Shown here: piece by piece, positions 36,296 to 44,723 of the stretch
Position numbering within the stretch: position 1 is the stretch's first letter
Layout: every line of letters starts with the position of its first letter
Source of the DNA: Bacteroidales bacterium OttesenSCG-928-B11
Lineage (GTDB): Bacteria > Bacteroidota > Bacteroidia > Bacteroidales > WCHB1-69
Direction: 5' to 3'
Length of the DNA: 62,255 nt
NCBI GenBank assembly: GCA_030267125.1
Contig: JAJDJJ010000005.1
Location: forward strand, 1-62,255
The notes under the pieces: model-generated
What the model was told of the DNA's origin: nothing
What the model saw: only the letters and a program-made list of their open reading frames with translations
The model's database searches: none
Made by a program: the position numbers and the translations under genes

Positions 36296-37407
36296 GAGTG
36301 ATTTTAATGCTGATTAAGAAGGAGTTTTTACAGGTATTCCGCAATCCATTGCTGATGAGTATCCTGATCGTGGCTCCATTGGTGCAGTTTTTATTGTTTC
36401 CTTTTACGGCCGATTATGAAATAAAGCATATAAATATCGCTTTTATAGATCATGACCGTTCATCCACTTCGCAGGATATTATAAAAAAATTCTTGGGTTC
36501 GCCCTATTTTATAACGCATGGTATTTTGCCGTCAAACGATCATGCGCAAGCGTTGATGCTGCGTGATGAAATTGATTTCACCCTCGAATTTCCTGTTGAT
36601 TTCGAAAAGGATCTCGTCAACCAGCAAAAGACAGAGATTGCCATCACCGCCAACGCCATCAACAGTGTGAAAGCGGGTATTGGCACTGCTTACGTACAAA
36701 ATGTGATTGCTGAATATATGAACGAGCTGATGGCGGTGTCGAAGCCGGATCAAGGGAGTCAAGCGCAGATCTTAGCCACCAATGTTTATTGGTTCAACGA
36801 GCAGATGAACTACAAAAACCTGATCGTACCCGGCATCTTGGTGATTTTGGTGACGCTGATAGGGGCGTATGTGACGGCGTTGAATATCGTCAGAGAGAAG
36901 GAACTGGGTACCATCGAACAGATCAATGTCACACCAATCAAGCGGTGGCAATTCATTGTGGGCAAGATGATCCCTTTCTGGATATTGGGGATGGCGGAAT
37001 TTATCATCGGATTGATACTCATGAAACTTGTATTTGGCATTACGGTACAAGGCAGTATAGTGCTCCTATTGGGAATTACGGCGATTTACCTGCTGGCGAT
37101 GTTGGGATTGGGTTTTTTCATTTCCAGCGTTTCCGAAAATCAGTTGCAAGCCATGTTTATCGTCTTTTTTCTCTTCATTGTCTTTGTTTTACTCAGCGGC
37201 CTTTTTACCCCCACCGAGGGTATGCCTGATTGGGCCATAAAGCTCAACTACCTCAACCCCTTGTCATTCTATATGGATGTGATCAAGATCATCGTGCTGA
37301 AGGGAGGTGTGTTGCAAGATGTCAAAATCCAAATCATAGCCCTGTCTTGTATGGCGGTGATCATTGACACGGCAGCGATTTTATCCTACCAAGAAAATAG
37401 TAAGTAG
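36292..37407 (+). CDS. ABC-2 type permease (second of pair)
   Basis: A 371-residue ABC-2 permease with the same plan as its partner: N-terminal helix (about 20-40), periplasmic domain (about 45-175), five helices. The coupling loop reads REKELGTIEQINVTPIKRWQ. It begins at an ATGA overlap with the first permease, so the two are translationally coupled and likely form a heterodimer. The family exports hydrophobic drugs, cholate or similar compounds; the substrate here cannot be read from sequence. It is the last gene of the efflux unit; the next gene has its own promoter. Confidence 0.88.
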   Translation: MRVILMLIKKEFLQVFRNPLLMSILIVAPLVQFLLFPFTADYEIKHINIAFIDHDRSSTSQDIIKKFLGSPYFITHGILPSNDHAQALMLRDEIDFTLEFPVDFEKDLVNQQKTEIAITANAINSVKAGIGTAYVQNVIAEYMNELMAVSKPDQGSQAQILATNVYWFNEQMNYKNLIVPGILVILVTLIGAYVTALNIVREKELGTIEQINVTPIKRWQFIVGKMIPFWILGMAEFIIGLILMKLVFGITVQGSIVLLLGITAIYLLAMLGLGFFISSVSENQLQAMFIVFFLFIVFVLLSGLFTPTEGMPDWAIKLNYLNPLSFYMDVIKIIVLKGGVLQDVKIQIIALSCMAVIIDTAAILSYQENSK

Positions 37408-37408
37408 C

Positions 37409-37438
37409 TTGAAAATTAAGAGGCTTTTCGTACATTTG
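37409..37438 (+). promoter_or_regulatory. Promoter with -33 TTG and -7 TACATTTG
   Basis: TTG at 37409-37411, a 19-base spacer, and TACATTTG at 37431-37438 form one of the two most complete Bacteroidetes-type promoters in the window. It lies directly after the permease stop codon and 18 bases before the lipoprotein ATG at 37457. Confidence 0.7.
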
Positions 37439-37456
37439 CCCATCATAATCCCGCCA

Positions 37457-38014
37457 ATGAAAAATCTCGTTTTATCAATGATTATTCTTCTGTCATTATG
37501 TGCTTGCTGCCATAAAGAGGCACCGGTGCCATTGGGCTATGTGAAACACAGGGTTGCTTTGAAGAACGATTTGGGAGAATTAATGATCTCTCTTCCCCAA
37601 GAGTTTGACACAACATATTCTTGGACAAATTTTTCGGATTATTATTGTGGCGACACGGAAATGTTTCGAATAGCGAACAAAAATTATAGTTTACTTCAAG
37701 AAACAGGGATTTTCTACTCCACTCCCGATTCGTTATGCCAAATGACAATCGGACAACTAAGCCATAAAGAATGCAATGATTCCGTGGTAATTGATGCTTC
37801 ATTTATGGATATGATGGTTGAAAGATACAAGCAGATATATACAATTACTGATTCTGGCGGAAATTTTGCAGAGATAAAAATATTTGCAAGGGAATTGCGA
37901 AAAATAGATGGTAGGAGTTTTGTGATTATAGGTAGTGAAATTCGTAGAAAAATTAAATTAGTCAAGAAAATAGAAGATAGGGGAGCAGCTGCAATAATCT
38001 TATACTTGATATGA
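37457..38014 (+). CDS. Unknown lipoprotein
   Basis: A 185-residue protein with a lipoprotein signal (LSLCACCHKEA; lipid cysteine within residues 15-18). The mature part has no recognised motif and several cysteines. The start is set at ATG 37457 because the promoter box at 37431-37438 lies inside the longer frame from 37364. The gene is AT-rich in its second half, and the protein ends in the hydrophobic run GAAAIILYLI, so a truncated C-terminus is possible. A two-way terminator follows at 38026-38067. Function unknown. Confidence 0.6.
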   Translation: MKNLVLSMIILLSLCACCHKEAPVPLGYVKHRVALKNDLGELMISLPQEFDTTYSWTNFSDYYCGDTEMFRIANKNYSLLQETGIFYSTPDSLCQMTIGQLSHKECNDSVVIDASFMDMMVERYKQIYTITDSGGNFAEIKIFARELRKIDGRSFVIIGSEIRRKIKLVKKIEDRGAAAIILYLI

Positions 38015-38025
38015 CATTAGAAATA

Positions 38026-38067
38026 AAAAAACGCTAACCATTTAATATTAAGTCATTAGCGTTTTTT
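38026..38067. terminator. Bidirectional terminator between lipoprotein gene and tRNA-Leu
   Basis: A 12-bp perfect stem, AAAAAACGCTAA (38026-38037) with its complement (38056-38067), and an 18-base loop. It serves the plus-strand lipoprotein gene and the minus-strand tRNA-Leu, which converge here. Confidence 0.88.
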
Positions 38068-38072
38068 ATCAG

Positions 38073-38154
38073 TACCCGGAACAAGACTCGAACTTGCACA
38101 TCCTTAGGACACTACAACCTGAATGTAGCGCGTCTACCATTCCGCCATCCGGGC
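38073..38154 (-). tRNA. tRNA-Leu(CAG)
   Basis: Read on the minus strand, the 82-base cloverleaf has acceptor GCCCGGA with TCCGGGT (first pair G-U), D arm GGCGGAATGGTAGACGCG, anticodon loop TTCAGGT (anticodon CAG, codon CUG), the long variable arm typical of leucine tRNAs, and T loop GTTCGAGTC. The discriminator is A. CCA is not encoded. Confidence 0.92.
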
Positions 38155-38169
38155 GCTTTTTCAAGGCGG

Positions 38170-38177
38170 CAAAAATA
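38170..38177 (-). promoter_or_regulatory. -7 promoter box TATTTTTG before tRNA-Leu (minus strand)
   Basis: The plus strand reads GCAAAAATA, 15 bases upstream of the tRNA 5' end. Confidence 0.65.
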
Positions 38178-38434
38178 CACTTTTTTCTTTTTGTTTATTG
38201 TGAATGAAAACAAATAAACACAACGAAAATCGAGATACAGATTACTACGTTTGATATTTGCTCTCATGAATCATTGTTTATTCATTATTTTTTTATGCGT
38301 TTTTTTAGATTATTGATAAATGATTGATATATAGTATATTGTGAAAGTGTGGTTGATTTAAAATGTTGTTTTTTAGCTTGTTAGTAATTTGCGGAAATTG
38401 AATTAATCAGTAATCCTTACTTGCTCTTTTTTGT

Positions 38435-38442
38435 TATTTTTG
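38435..38442 (+). promoter_or_regulatory. -7 promoter box TATTTTTG before rnfB
   Basis: A TAnnTTTG match followed by CGCAAC, 21 bases before the GTG start of rnfB. It would drive the whole rnfB-rnfC-gatE-gatD run. Confidence 0.65.
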
Positions 38443-38463
38443 CGCAACTAAAATCAAAAAACA

Positions 38464-39339
38464 GTGAGTATCAGTATTATTTTATTAGCAGCGGCTGTTC
38501 TTGGGGCCATAGCCATCATCGCAGCCGTGATTTTGTATTTTGTCTCTAAAGCATTTCGGGTGATTGAAGATCCTCGTATTGATGAGGTGGCCGATTTATT
38601 ACCGGCGGCCAATTGCGGCGGATGTGGATTTGCCGGATGCCGTAACTTTGCGGAGGCTATTGTGAAAGCTGGTTCCATGGAGGGCTTGAACTGTCCGGCG
38701 GGTGGCGAAAGCGTTGTCAATGCGGTGGCAGCGGTGCTTGGCTTGGAAGCTGTGTTAGGTGAACCGCAGATTGCGGTGGTGCGTTGCCAAGGTTCTTGTG
38801 AGTTTGCACCGGCGAAGTCGCATTACGAAGGTGCGCCCAGCTGCTCTTTCGCCAACTCACTCTTTGTAGGCGAGAGCGCATGCCCCAACGGATGTCTCGG
38901 CTTGGGCGACTGTGTGCGTTCCTGTAATTTCGACGCCATCTATATCGACGATATGACAAAACTGCCGGTGATCGATAATGAGAAATGTGTGGCTTGCGGC
39001 GCATGTGTGAAGGCTTGTCCCCGTATGCTTGTGGAGTTACGTAATAAAGGGAAAAAAGACCGTCGAATTTTCGTGAGTTGCCGCAATACCGAAAAAGGAG
39101 CGGCGGCCAAAAGGAATTGCTCGGTTGCTTGTATCGGTTGCGGAAAATGCTTGAAAGCGTGCGCGTTTGAGGCGATAACCTTGAAAAATAACTTGGCGTA
39201 TATCGATTCGGATAAATGCAAATTATGTAGGAAATGTGTTGCCGAATGCCCAACCGGTGCCATCGTTGAGTGTAACTTCCCGCCGAAGAAAGAGCAGCGT
39301 GCAGCAGAAGAAATAGTAAATGAACCTGCTAACAATTAA
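38464..39339 (+). CDS. rnfB: Rnf complex electron-transfer subunit B
   Basis: A 291-residue iron-sulfur protein. One N-terminal membrane helix (about 4-27) is followed by the 4Fe-4S domain with C51-x2-C54-x4-C59 and C77 (ANCGGCGFAGC...NCPAG). A cysteine-rich middle and at least two ferredoxin-type clusters follow (CVACGACVKACPRM, CIGCGKCLKACAF, CKLCRKCVAECPTG). In Rnf, RnfB takes electrons from ferredoxin and passes them towards RnfC/NAD. The start is the GTG at 38464, 21 bases after a -7 box. rnfC follows after 10 bases, but rnfD, rnfG, rnfE and rnfA do not, which is unusual. Confidence 0.9.
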   Translation: MSISIILLAAAVLGAIAIIAAVILYFVSKAFRVIEDPRIDEVADLLPAANCGGCGFAGCRNFAEAIVKAGSMEGLNCPAGGESVVNAVAAVLGLEAVLGEPQIAVVRCQGSCEFAPAKSHYEGAPSCSFANSLFVGESACPNGCLGLGDCVRSCNFDAIYIDDMTKLPVIDNEKCVACGACVKACPRMLVELRNKGKKDRRIFVSCRNTEKGAAAKRNCSVACIGCGKCLKACAFEAITLKNNLAYIDSDKCKLCRKCVAECPTGAIVECNFPPKKEQRAAEEIVNEPANN

Positions 39340-39349
39340 TATTAATACC

Positions 39350-40675
39350 ATGATCACGTTTAAAAAAGGGGGCGTTCACCCGGAAGAAAATAAATTCACC
39401 AATTCAAATCCTATTGAAATATTTCCCATTCCATCGCAAGTGACGCTTTTCACCGGGCAGCACCTCGGTGTTCCGGCGGTACCCGTTGTGGATAAAGGGG
39501 ATGTTGTGAAAGTGGGGCAACTTGTCGCCCGAGGAGAGGCGTTCATCTCCGCCAATATCCACTCTCCCGTATCGGGTGTTGTACAGAAAATAGAACCGGT
39601 GGCGGATGCCTTAGGGCATAAGAAAACGGCCATTGTTATTAATGTGGAAGATGACGTGTGGGAAGAAAAAATTGATCGTTCGCCTGATATTATTGCTACA
39701 ATCACACGGACGAAAGAAGAGATTATCAACACGATGAAAGATTGCGGAATCGTGGGGCTGGGTGGCGCCTGCTTCCCGGTGCATGTTAAATATATGGTGC
39801 CGCCGGATAAGAAGGTGGATTACCTCCTCATCAATGCCGCCGAATGTGAGCCTTATATTACAACAGACTACCGCGTGATGATCGAACATGGAAAAGAGTG
39901 CTTGATTGGTATTGAAGCGATGTTGAAAGCCAGCGGTGCGCCTGTTGCTTTGATTGGTGTCGAAAATAACAAACGCGATGCGATCAGACATCTCACGAAA
40001 TTAGCGAAAGATCATCCCAATATAAAGATTCGCCCCCTGAAGGTGAAGTATCCGCAAGGCGCTGAGAAACAGCTGATCCAAGCTCTGACTAACCGCCGTG
40101 TCCCTGCCGGCAAGTTGCCGATTGAAGTGGGGGTGATCGTCAATAATATTACGACTACTTTTGCTGTTTACGAAGCGGTGCAGAAAAATAAACCGCTTAT
40201 CGAGACTTTTACAACCGTTACCGGCAAGAAGGTGATGGAAAAAAGAAACTATCGGATCCGTTTAGGCACGCCGATTATGGATGTGCTTAACAGTGTGGGG
40301 ATTCCGGAAAATACAAAGAAGATTATTGCCGGTGGTCCGATGATGGGCAAGGCGATCGCCAATCTCAATTCGTTCGCCGTGAAAGGAATGTCTAGTTTGT
40401 TGATGATGGACGATGCGGAAAGTTATCGCGGCGATGTGGCAAACTGCTTGCGCTGCGGGAGGTGCGTTACCGTTTGCCCGATGGGTCTCGAACCCGTTCT
40501 GCTGCAACCACTCGCCGAACAAAGCCGCTGGGAAGAGTGTGAGAAAAACGGCATAATGAACTGTATCGAATGTGGATCATGCCAGTTTGAATGCCCCGCC
40601 AATCGTCCACTCTTAGACTTTATCCGTTTGGGTAAGCATAATACCGGCCTCATGATTAGAAATAGAAAAAACTAA
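39350..40675 (+). CDS. rnfC: Rnf complex electron-transfer subunit C
   Basis: A 441-residue NADH:FMN and iron-sulfur subunit related to Nqo1. It begins with the RnfC barrel-sandwich domain (ITFKKGGVHPEENK...), has the nucleotide/FMN region GLGGACFPVHVK and NAAECEPYITTD (about 140-175), and ends with two 4Fe-4S clusters: CLRCGRCVTVCPMG and CIECGSCQFECPAN. RnfC is where NAD is reduced by the complex. The ATG at 39350 is chosen over an upstream ATG at 39320 because it lies 10 bases after rnfB and gives the family's usual MxTFxxGGxH start. The next gene, 12 bases on, is gatE rather than rnfD. Confidence 0.92.
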   Translation: MITFKKGGVHPEENKFTNSNPIEIFPIPSQVTLFTGQHLGVPAVPVVDKGDVVKVGQLVARGEAFISANIHSPVSGVVQKIEPVADALGHKKTAIVINVEDDVWEEKIDRSPDIIATITRTKEEIINTMKDCGIVGLGGACFPVHVKYMVPPDKKVDYLLINAAECEPYITTDYRVMIEHGKECLIGIEAMLKASGAPVALIGVENNKRDAIRHLTKLAKDHPNIKIRPLKVKYPQGAEKQLIQALTNRRVPAGKLPIEVGVIVNNITTTFAVYEAVQKNKPLIETFTTVTGKKVMEKRNYRIRLGTPIMDVLNSVGIPENTKKIIAGGPMMGKAIANLNSFAVKGMSSLLMMDDAESYRGDVANCLRCGRCVTVCPMGLEPVLLQPLAEQSRWEECEKNGIMNCIECGSCQFECPANRPLLDFIRLGKHNTGLMIRNRKN

Positions 40676-40687
40676 AACAATAATAAC

Positions 40688-42643
40688 GTGAATCAATTAA
40701 ATCCCCGTAAAAATTTTGAAGAAACCCGTAATGAGATAGGCTATGTTAACCGTAAAGATGCAACGCAAGCAGACTACGACCGCATAGGCTTCATGTCGGG
40801 ATTGGAAGTGCACCAGCAAATATTAACCAAGAGAAAACTCTTTTGCCGCTGTCCTGCGGGCATCTTTCAAAAACCCGATCAATTCGATGCCGAGATTATC
40901 CGCCACATGCGGCCTACGCTTTCCGAACTGGGTGAGTATGACGGAACGGCATTGATGGAGTTTCGCACGCGCAAGGAGATTGTTTACCGCATAATCAACA
41001 AGAATGCTTGCACTTACGAAGTGGATGACACACCGCCGTTCCAAGTCGACCGAGAGGCGCTGGAAAAAGCAATCGAGTTGGCATTGGCCAGCAAACTGAA
41101 TATTGTAGGTGAAGTTCACATCACACGTAAACAATACTTGGACGGTTCTATTCCGACCGGTTTCCAACGCACCGGTATTATCGGAATTGAAGGTTCTATT
41201 AAATTGCGAAATAAAGAGGTGCGCCTCATCCAACTGAGCTTGGAAGAGGACTCTTGCCGAGAGGTTTCCGATATTGGGCATACGCGTATCTATCGCACTG
41301 ACCGTTTAGGCATGCCGCTCATCGAGACCGTTACCTATCCCGATTTTACGAATCCTGATGAGGTGAAGGAAGGGTGTGATTACATCCGATTCTTGAATAG
41401 AAGCACCGGAAAGGTGCGAACCGGTATCGGTGCCGGACGTCAGGATGTGAATGTGAGCTGTAAAGGTGGCACACGCGTGGAGATCAAAGGTGTGGCACAT
41501 ACCAAATGGATTCCTGAACTGACTCACGTGGAGGCTTTCCGGCAGTGGGCGCTGCTGGCGATTCGCGATAAATTGTTGGCCCGTATGAAGCCTGAAGATT
41601 GGAAAATGCAATGTCGGGAAATCGACCCGAAAGAGTTTCATTTCTACTATACGCCTGTTACGGATGCGATTGCGCGCGGCGATAAATTGATCGCTATCAA
41701 CCTCCCTCATTTCGGAGGATTGCTGTCGCATTTCACGCAACCGGGCAAACCGTTTTACGATGAGTTTACAAACCGCTTGAAAGTTGTGGCGTGCATCGAA
41801 AAACCTAACATGGCGACCAGCGAGGATATCGATGATGTGATCAGTGGCAATGTTTTTGATCAGCTAAGAACGATGTTTAATGCCGGTGAGCAAGATGCGC
41901 AGATTATCTTCTGGGCACCGGAAGCGGATGTGGAAACCGCCGTGGAAGTGATCGAAGAACGGGCGAAAATGACCTTCGCAGGTGTCCCGCAAGAAACCAG
42001 AAAATCGTCTGCTGATGGCACCACGATCTTTGAACGGGTGTTGCCAGGTGCCGACCGCATGTATCCCGATACTGACTCTGCGCCAATACCGCTCTCTTCC
42101 GATTACATTGAATCCTTGCGGAAAAATATCCCCGAGGAGATCGCTGACCGTTATGCGCAGCTCCGAGATTGGGGTGTGCCCGCCGATACATATACTTATA
42201 TCCTTTCGAAAAACTTCTATCCGCTCATCAAGAAGATAGTGGCCGAATTGGATATCCCCCCGAAGTTTGTGGGAGCCTTTTTCGGCCATCGATTGAAATA
42301 TCTTCACGGGCAATATAAAACGATTCCGTTCGATATGGATCGAATCTACGATATGTTCAATTATTTAAAATCTAATAATATAGATAAATCAATTGCGCGC
42401 AAAATGCTAACGGAGATGTTCAAACACCCCAAAATGGATTTTGAATCAATTTTGACCCAGCTCAACTTCAAAGCCATCGACAAAGCCGATATCATTAGCC
42501 GGGTGTCTTTCATTAAAGATAAATTCAGCCCTTGCCGTAAGGATACTACCGATGGCGACCGGTTGAACAGCGTGATGGGGCAACTGCGCTCAATGAGCGA
42601 AGGGAACATCGATTTGAAAGAGTTGGCGGAAATAGTGAAATAG
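40688..42643 (+). CDS. gatE: Glu-tRNA(Gln) amidotransferase subunit E, archaeal type
   Basis: A 651-residue protein with the GatB/GatE opening YDRIGFMSGLEVHQQILTKRKLFCRCP (shown in part: residues about 28-54), which marks the kinase/amidotransferase cradle that activates Glu-tRNA(Gln). The segment SVEEDS-like QLSLEEDSCREV and GRQDVNVS follow. A large insertion at about 270-430, with no match in GatB, corresponds to the AspRS-like GAD domain special to GatE. The C-terminus has the YqeY-like helical tail (ARKMLTEMFKHP...). GatE works with GatD to turn Glu-tRNA(Gln) into Gln-tRNA(Gln). The GTG start at 40688 follows rnfC by 12 bases. Its presence in a Bacteroidales-type genome points to transfer from Archaea or to an unusual lineage. 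Confidence 0.9.
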   Translation: MNQLNPRKNFEETRNEIGYVNRKDATQADYDRIGFMSGLEVHQQILTKRKLFCRCPAGIFQKPDQFDAEIIRHMRPTLSELGEYDGTALMEFRTRKEIVYRIINKNACTYEVDDTPPFQVDREALEKAIELALASKLNIVGEVHITRKQYLDGSIPTGFQRTGIIGIEGSIKLRNKEVRLIQLSLEEDSCREVSDIGHTRIYRTDRLGMPLIETVTYPDFTNPDEVKEGCDYIRFLNRSTGKVRTGIGAGRQDVNVSCKGGTRVEIKGVAHTKWIPELTHVEAFRQWALLAIRDKLLARMKPEDWKMQCREIDPKEFHFYYTPVTDAIARGDKLIAINLPHFGGLLSHFTQPGKPFYDEFTNRLKVVACIEKPNMATSEDIDDVISGNVFDQLRTMFNAGEQDAQIIFWAPEADVETAVEVIEERAKMTFAGVPQETRKSSADGTTIFERVLPGADRMYPDTDSAPIPLSSDYIESLRKNIPEEIADRYAQLRDWGVPADTYTYILSKNFYPLIKKIVAELDIPPKFVGAFFGHRLKYLHGQYKTIPFDMDRIYDMFNYLKSNNIDKSIARKMLTEMFKHPKMDFESILTQLNFKAIDKADIISRVSFIKDKFSPCRKDTTDGDRLNSVMGQLRSMSEGNIDLKELAEIVK

Positions 42644-42723
42644 CATGCGATAATAGAAGAATAGATGGGGTGGGTTATTAGCATGGATTTTTAAATTAAA
42701 ATGATAAAATAAGCATTAAGATT

Positions 42724-44109
42724 ATGAGTGAAGATTTTTTTCAAGGATACAAAGGCGAGGCATTAGCTAAATTACAACAATATAACGTGCGGGTTTGGGG
42801 TTCGGCAGAGGTTGAAACCACGCGCGGGCATTTTTCGGGTACCGTTTTGCCGCGGGCCGAAAATGACGACTCGAAACATATCGTGTTAAAGATACCTACC
42901 GGCTACAATGTGGGTATCGACATTGACACGATCACCGATATGAAAGAAGTAGGCTATAAGAAAGCAAATTACAAAATTCCGGAGAAGGAGTTTCCCCGTA
43001 CACCCGGTTTGCCGCACGTGAAACTGCTGGGTACCGGCGGGACAATTGCTTCCCGTTTAGATTATCGTACCGGTGCTGTTATTCCCGCATTTTCACCCGG
43101 TGAACTCTACGGTTCCGTGCCGGAATTGGCGGATATTTGCAATTTGGATACCGAAAAGATCTTTGCCGTTTTCTCCGAGAATATGGGGCCTAAGCAATAT
43201 GTGGCGTTGGCGAAAAAAATCGGCGAAGAGATTGAAAAAGGCATTGATGGCATCGTGATAGGACACGGTACCGACACGCTTCACCATACCGGCGCGGCGT
43301 TGACTTTCATGTGTCAGAACTTACCGGTTCCGGTGGTGTTAGTGGGTTCGCAACGCTCCTCTGACCGTCCCAGCTCCGATGCGGCTCTCAACCTGATGCA
43401 CGCCATGACGGCTGCCGGCCACGGAAATATCGCGGAAGTTTTGGTCTGCATGTTCGGCCCAACTTCCGATGAGTACGGATTTTTGCACAAGGGAACCCGT
43501 GTCCGCAAGATGCACTCCTCATACCGTTCCACTTTCAGAACGATCGGCGATACGCCTGTGGCACGCATCACTCGCAAAGGTGTTGAACCCATCAAAGAAG
43601 AGTTCAACCCCAGAAGAACTGATCGCAATGTAAAGATCATCCCTACTTTCGACGATCGCGTGGCGATGCTGTATTATTACCCCGGCATGAAACCCGATAT
43701 GCTACACTCCATTATCGACAACGGATACAAAGGCGTTGTGTGGGTGGGTACAGGTTTGGGACATATCAATAAAGAGATGTATCCGGCAGTGGAACGCGCT
43801 ACGGCGGAAGGCGTTCATCAATATATGACACTGCAAACAATCTGGGGCTATGTGCACATGTTCGTATACGATACCGGTCGCGACATGATGGCCAAAGGTA
43901 TTGTGCCCTGCGGGAATATGCTGCCGGAAGTAGCGTTCATTAAACTCGGCTGGGCACTCGGTCAAACTCATGACCCCGAAGAGGTGAAACGATTGATGCT
44001 TACCCCAATTAATGATGATATCACCGACCGCGAACCCTACAATGGCTATTTGGTTTACCAAGGCGGATCTCCCGAAGTAGAAGAATTTATAAAGAAAGTG
44101 CACAAATAA
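42724..44109 (+). CDS. gatD: Glu-tRNA(Gln) amidotransferase subunit D, archaeal type
   Basis: A 461-residue asparaginase-fold glutaminase subunit that supplies ammonia to GatE. The N-terminal 95 residues form the extra beta domain of GatD (GHFSGTVLPRAENDD and IVLKIPTGYNVGIDID), which is absent from true asparaginases. Catalytic residues match the archaeal enzyme in order: T107 (GTGGTIAS), T183 and D184 (GHGTDT) and K262 (RVRKMHSS). There is no signal peptide. It follows gatE by 80 bases and precedes an unknown gene by 18. The domain order and residues make this GatD rather than a second asparaginase. Confidence 0.93.
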   Translation: MSEDFFQGYKGEALAKLQQYNVRVWGSAEVETTRGHFSGTVLPRAENDDSKHIVLKIPTGYNVGIDIDTITDMKEVGYKKANYKIPEKEFPRTPGLPHVKLLGTGGTIASRLDYRTGAVIPAFSPGELYGSVPELADICNLDTEKIFAVFSENMGPKQYVALAKKIGEEIEKGIDGIVIGHGTDTLHHTGAALTFMCQNLPVPVVLVGSQRSSDRPSSDAALNLMHAMTAAGHGNIAEVLVCMFGPTSDEYGFLHKGTRVRKMHSSYRSTFRTIGDTPVARITRKGVEPIKEEFNPRRTDRNVKIIPTFDDRVAMLYYYPGMKPDMLHSIIDNGYKGVVWVGTGLGHINKEMYPAVERATAEGVHQYMTLQTIWGYVHMFVYDTGRDMMAKGIVPCGNMLPEVAFIKLGWALGQTHDPEEVKRLMLTPINDDITDREPYNGYLVYQGGSPEVEEFIKKVHK

Positions 44110-44127
44110 TTTTTTTAATGTGGGATC

Positions 44128-44712
44128 ATGTATTTGAATTCAACGCTTTTCGAGGAGTTTTTGGCTGAGCGGGAGATCACCTGGGCTGGTGTTGATTTCT
44201 CGAAAGCGAGATTCACTAAAAATGGTTTTGATTTTTCTACGGAGATTTTGCAACAATACCTCTTGGAATGGAATAAACTCATTATTTCCGACCAGAAAAA
44301 ATACGATATCCGTATGGCATTCCGGAAACCGATGATGCAATACGATCTGGCATTGGTTTCTAAAAAAAACAAAACGGTAAAAGCCCCGCATGCCATTGTC
44401 AATCACCTTACATTGAAAAATCAGTTCTCCGAAGAGGATATGATAAAGTATGCCTCATCGCTTGATATTCCGCAACATACGAAATTCGTTTTATCCGTAG
44501 TGGTAGAATCTTTCGATCAAGACAGTAAAACGGCCTCTTTATGGGTGTTGCTATTGAACTCCGAGAGCAGGGAAGTTGTTTTATGTGAGAAGTTTTTGAA
44601 GACACCTGCCGGATTCGGAACTAAAAACTATTGGGCAAGAGTGTTTTACAATCTCTTCTTCGACATCAGGAAAAGTTGCTTCCTGCGTTGGATGAATTTA
44701 GTGAAACAATAA
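44128..44712 (+). CDS. Unknown cytoplasmic protein in gatD-pmm unit
   Basis: A 194-residue protein with no signal peptide, membrane helix or recognised motif. It has mixed alpha/beta character, and the C-terminal half (about 105-170) has alternating hydrophobic strands (TKFVLSVVVESFDQD, ASLWVLLLNSESREVVLC) around a conserved-looking WVLL segment. It lies between gatD (18 bases) and a phosphohexomutase gene (11 bases), so it is part of the same likely transcript. I do not recognise the family. Confidence 0.6.
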   Translation: MYLNSTLFEEFLAEREITWAGVDFSKARFTKNGFDFSTEILQQYLLEWNKLIISDQKKYDIRMAFRKPMMQYDLALVSKKNKTVKAPHAIVNHLTLKNQFSEEDMIKYASSLDIPQHTKFVLSVVVESFDQDSKTASLWVLLLNSESREVVLCEKFLKTPAGFGTKNYWARVFYNLFFDIRKSCFLRWMNLVKQ

Positions 44713-44723
44713 AAACAACAGAT

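Larger units (their letters stand above)
38155..38463. other. Divergent AT-rich spacer between tRNA-Leu and rnfB
   Basis: 309 bases with no coding signal: the minus-strand tRNA promoter at one end, the rnfB promoter at the other, and AT-rich DNA without clear hairpins between them. Confidence 0.6.

Noticed and set aside
38717-39253. 178-codon frame antisense to rnfB
   Set aside because: It mirrors the cysteine-rich rnfB sequence and gives an R/S/H-rich peptide without domain features.
42724-44109. Reading GatD as a second L-asparaginase
   Set aside because: The additional N-terminal domain and the adjacent gatE identify it as the amidotransferase subunit.
44631-44723. Longer N-terminus for the phosphomannomutase
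   Set aside because: The extension overlaps the upstream gene and has no likeness to the family; the ATG at 44724 gives the usual start.
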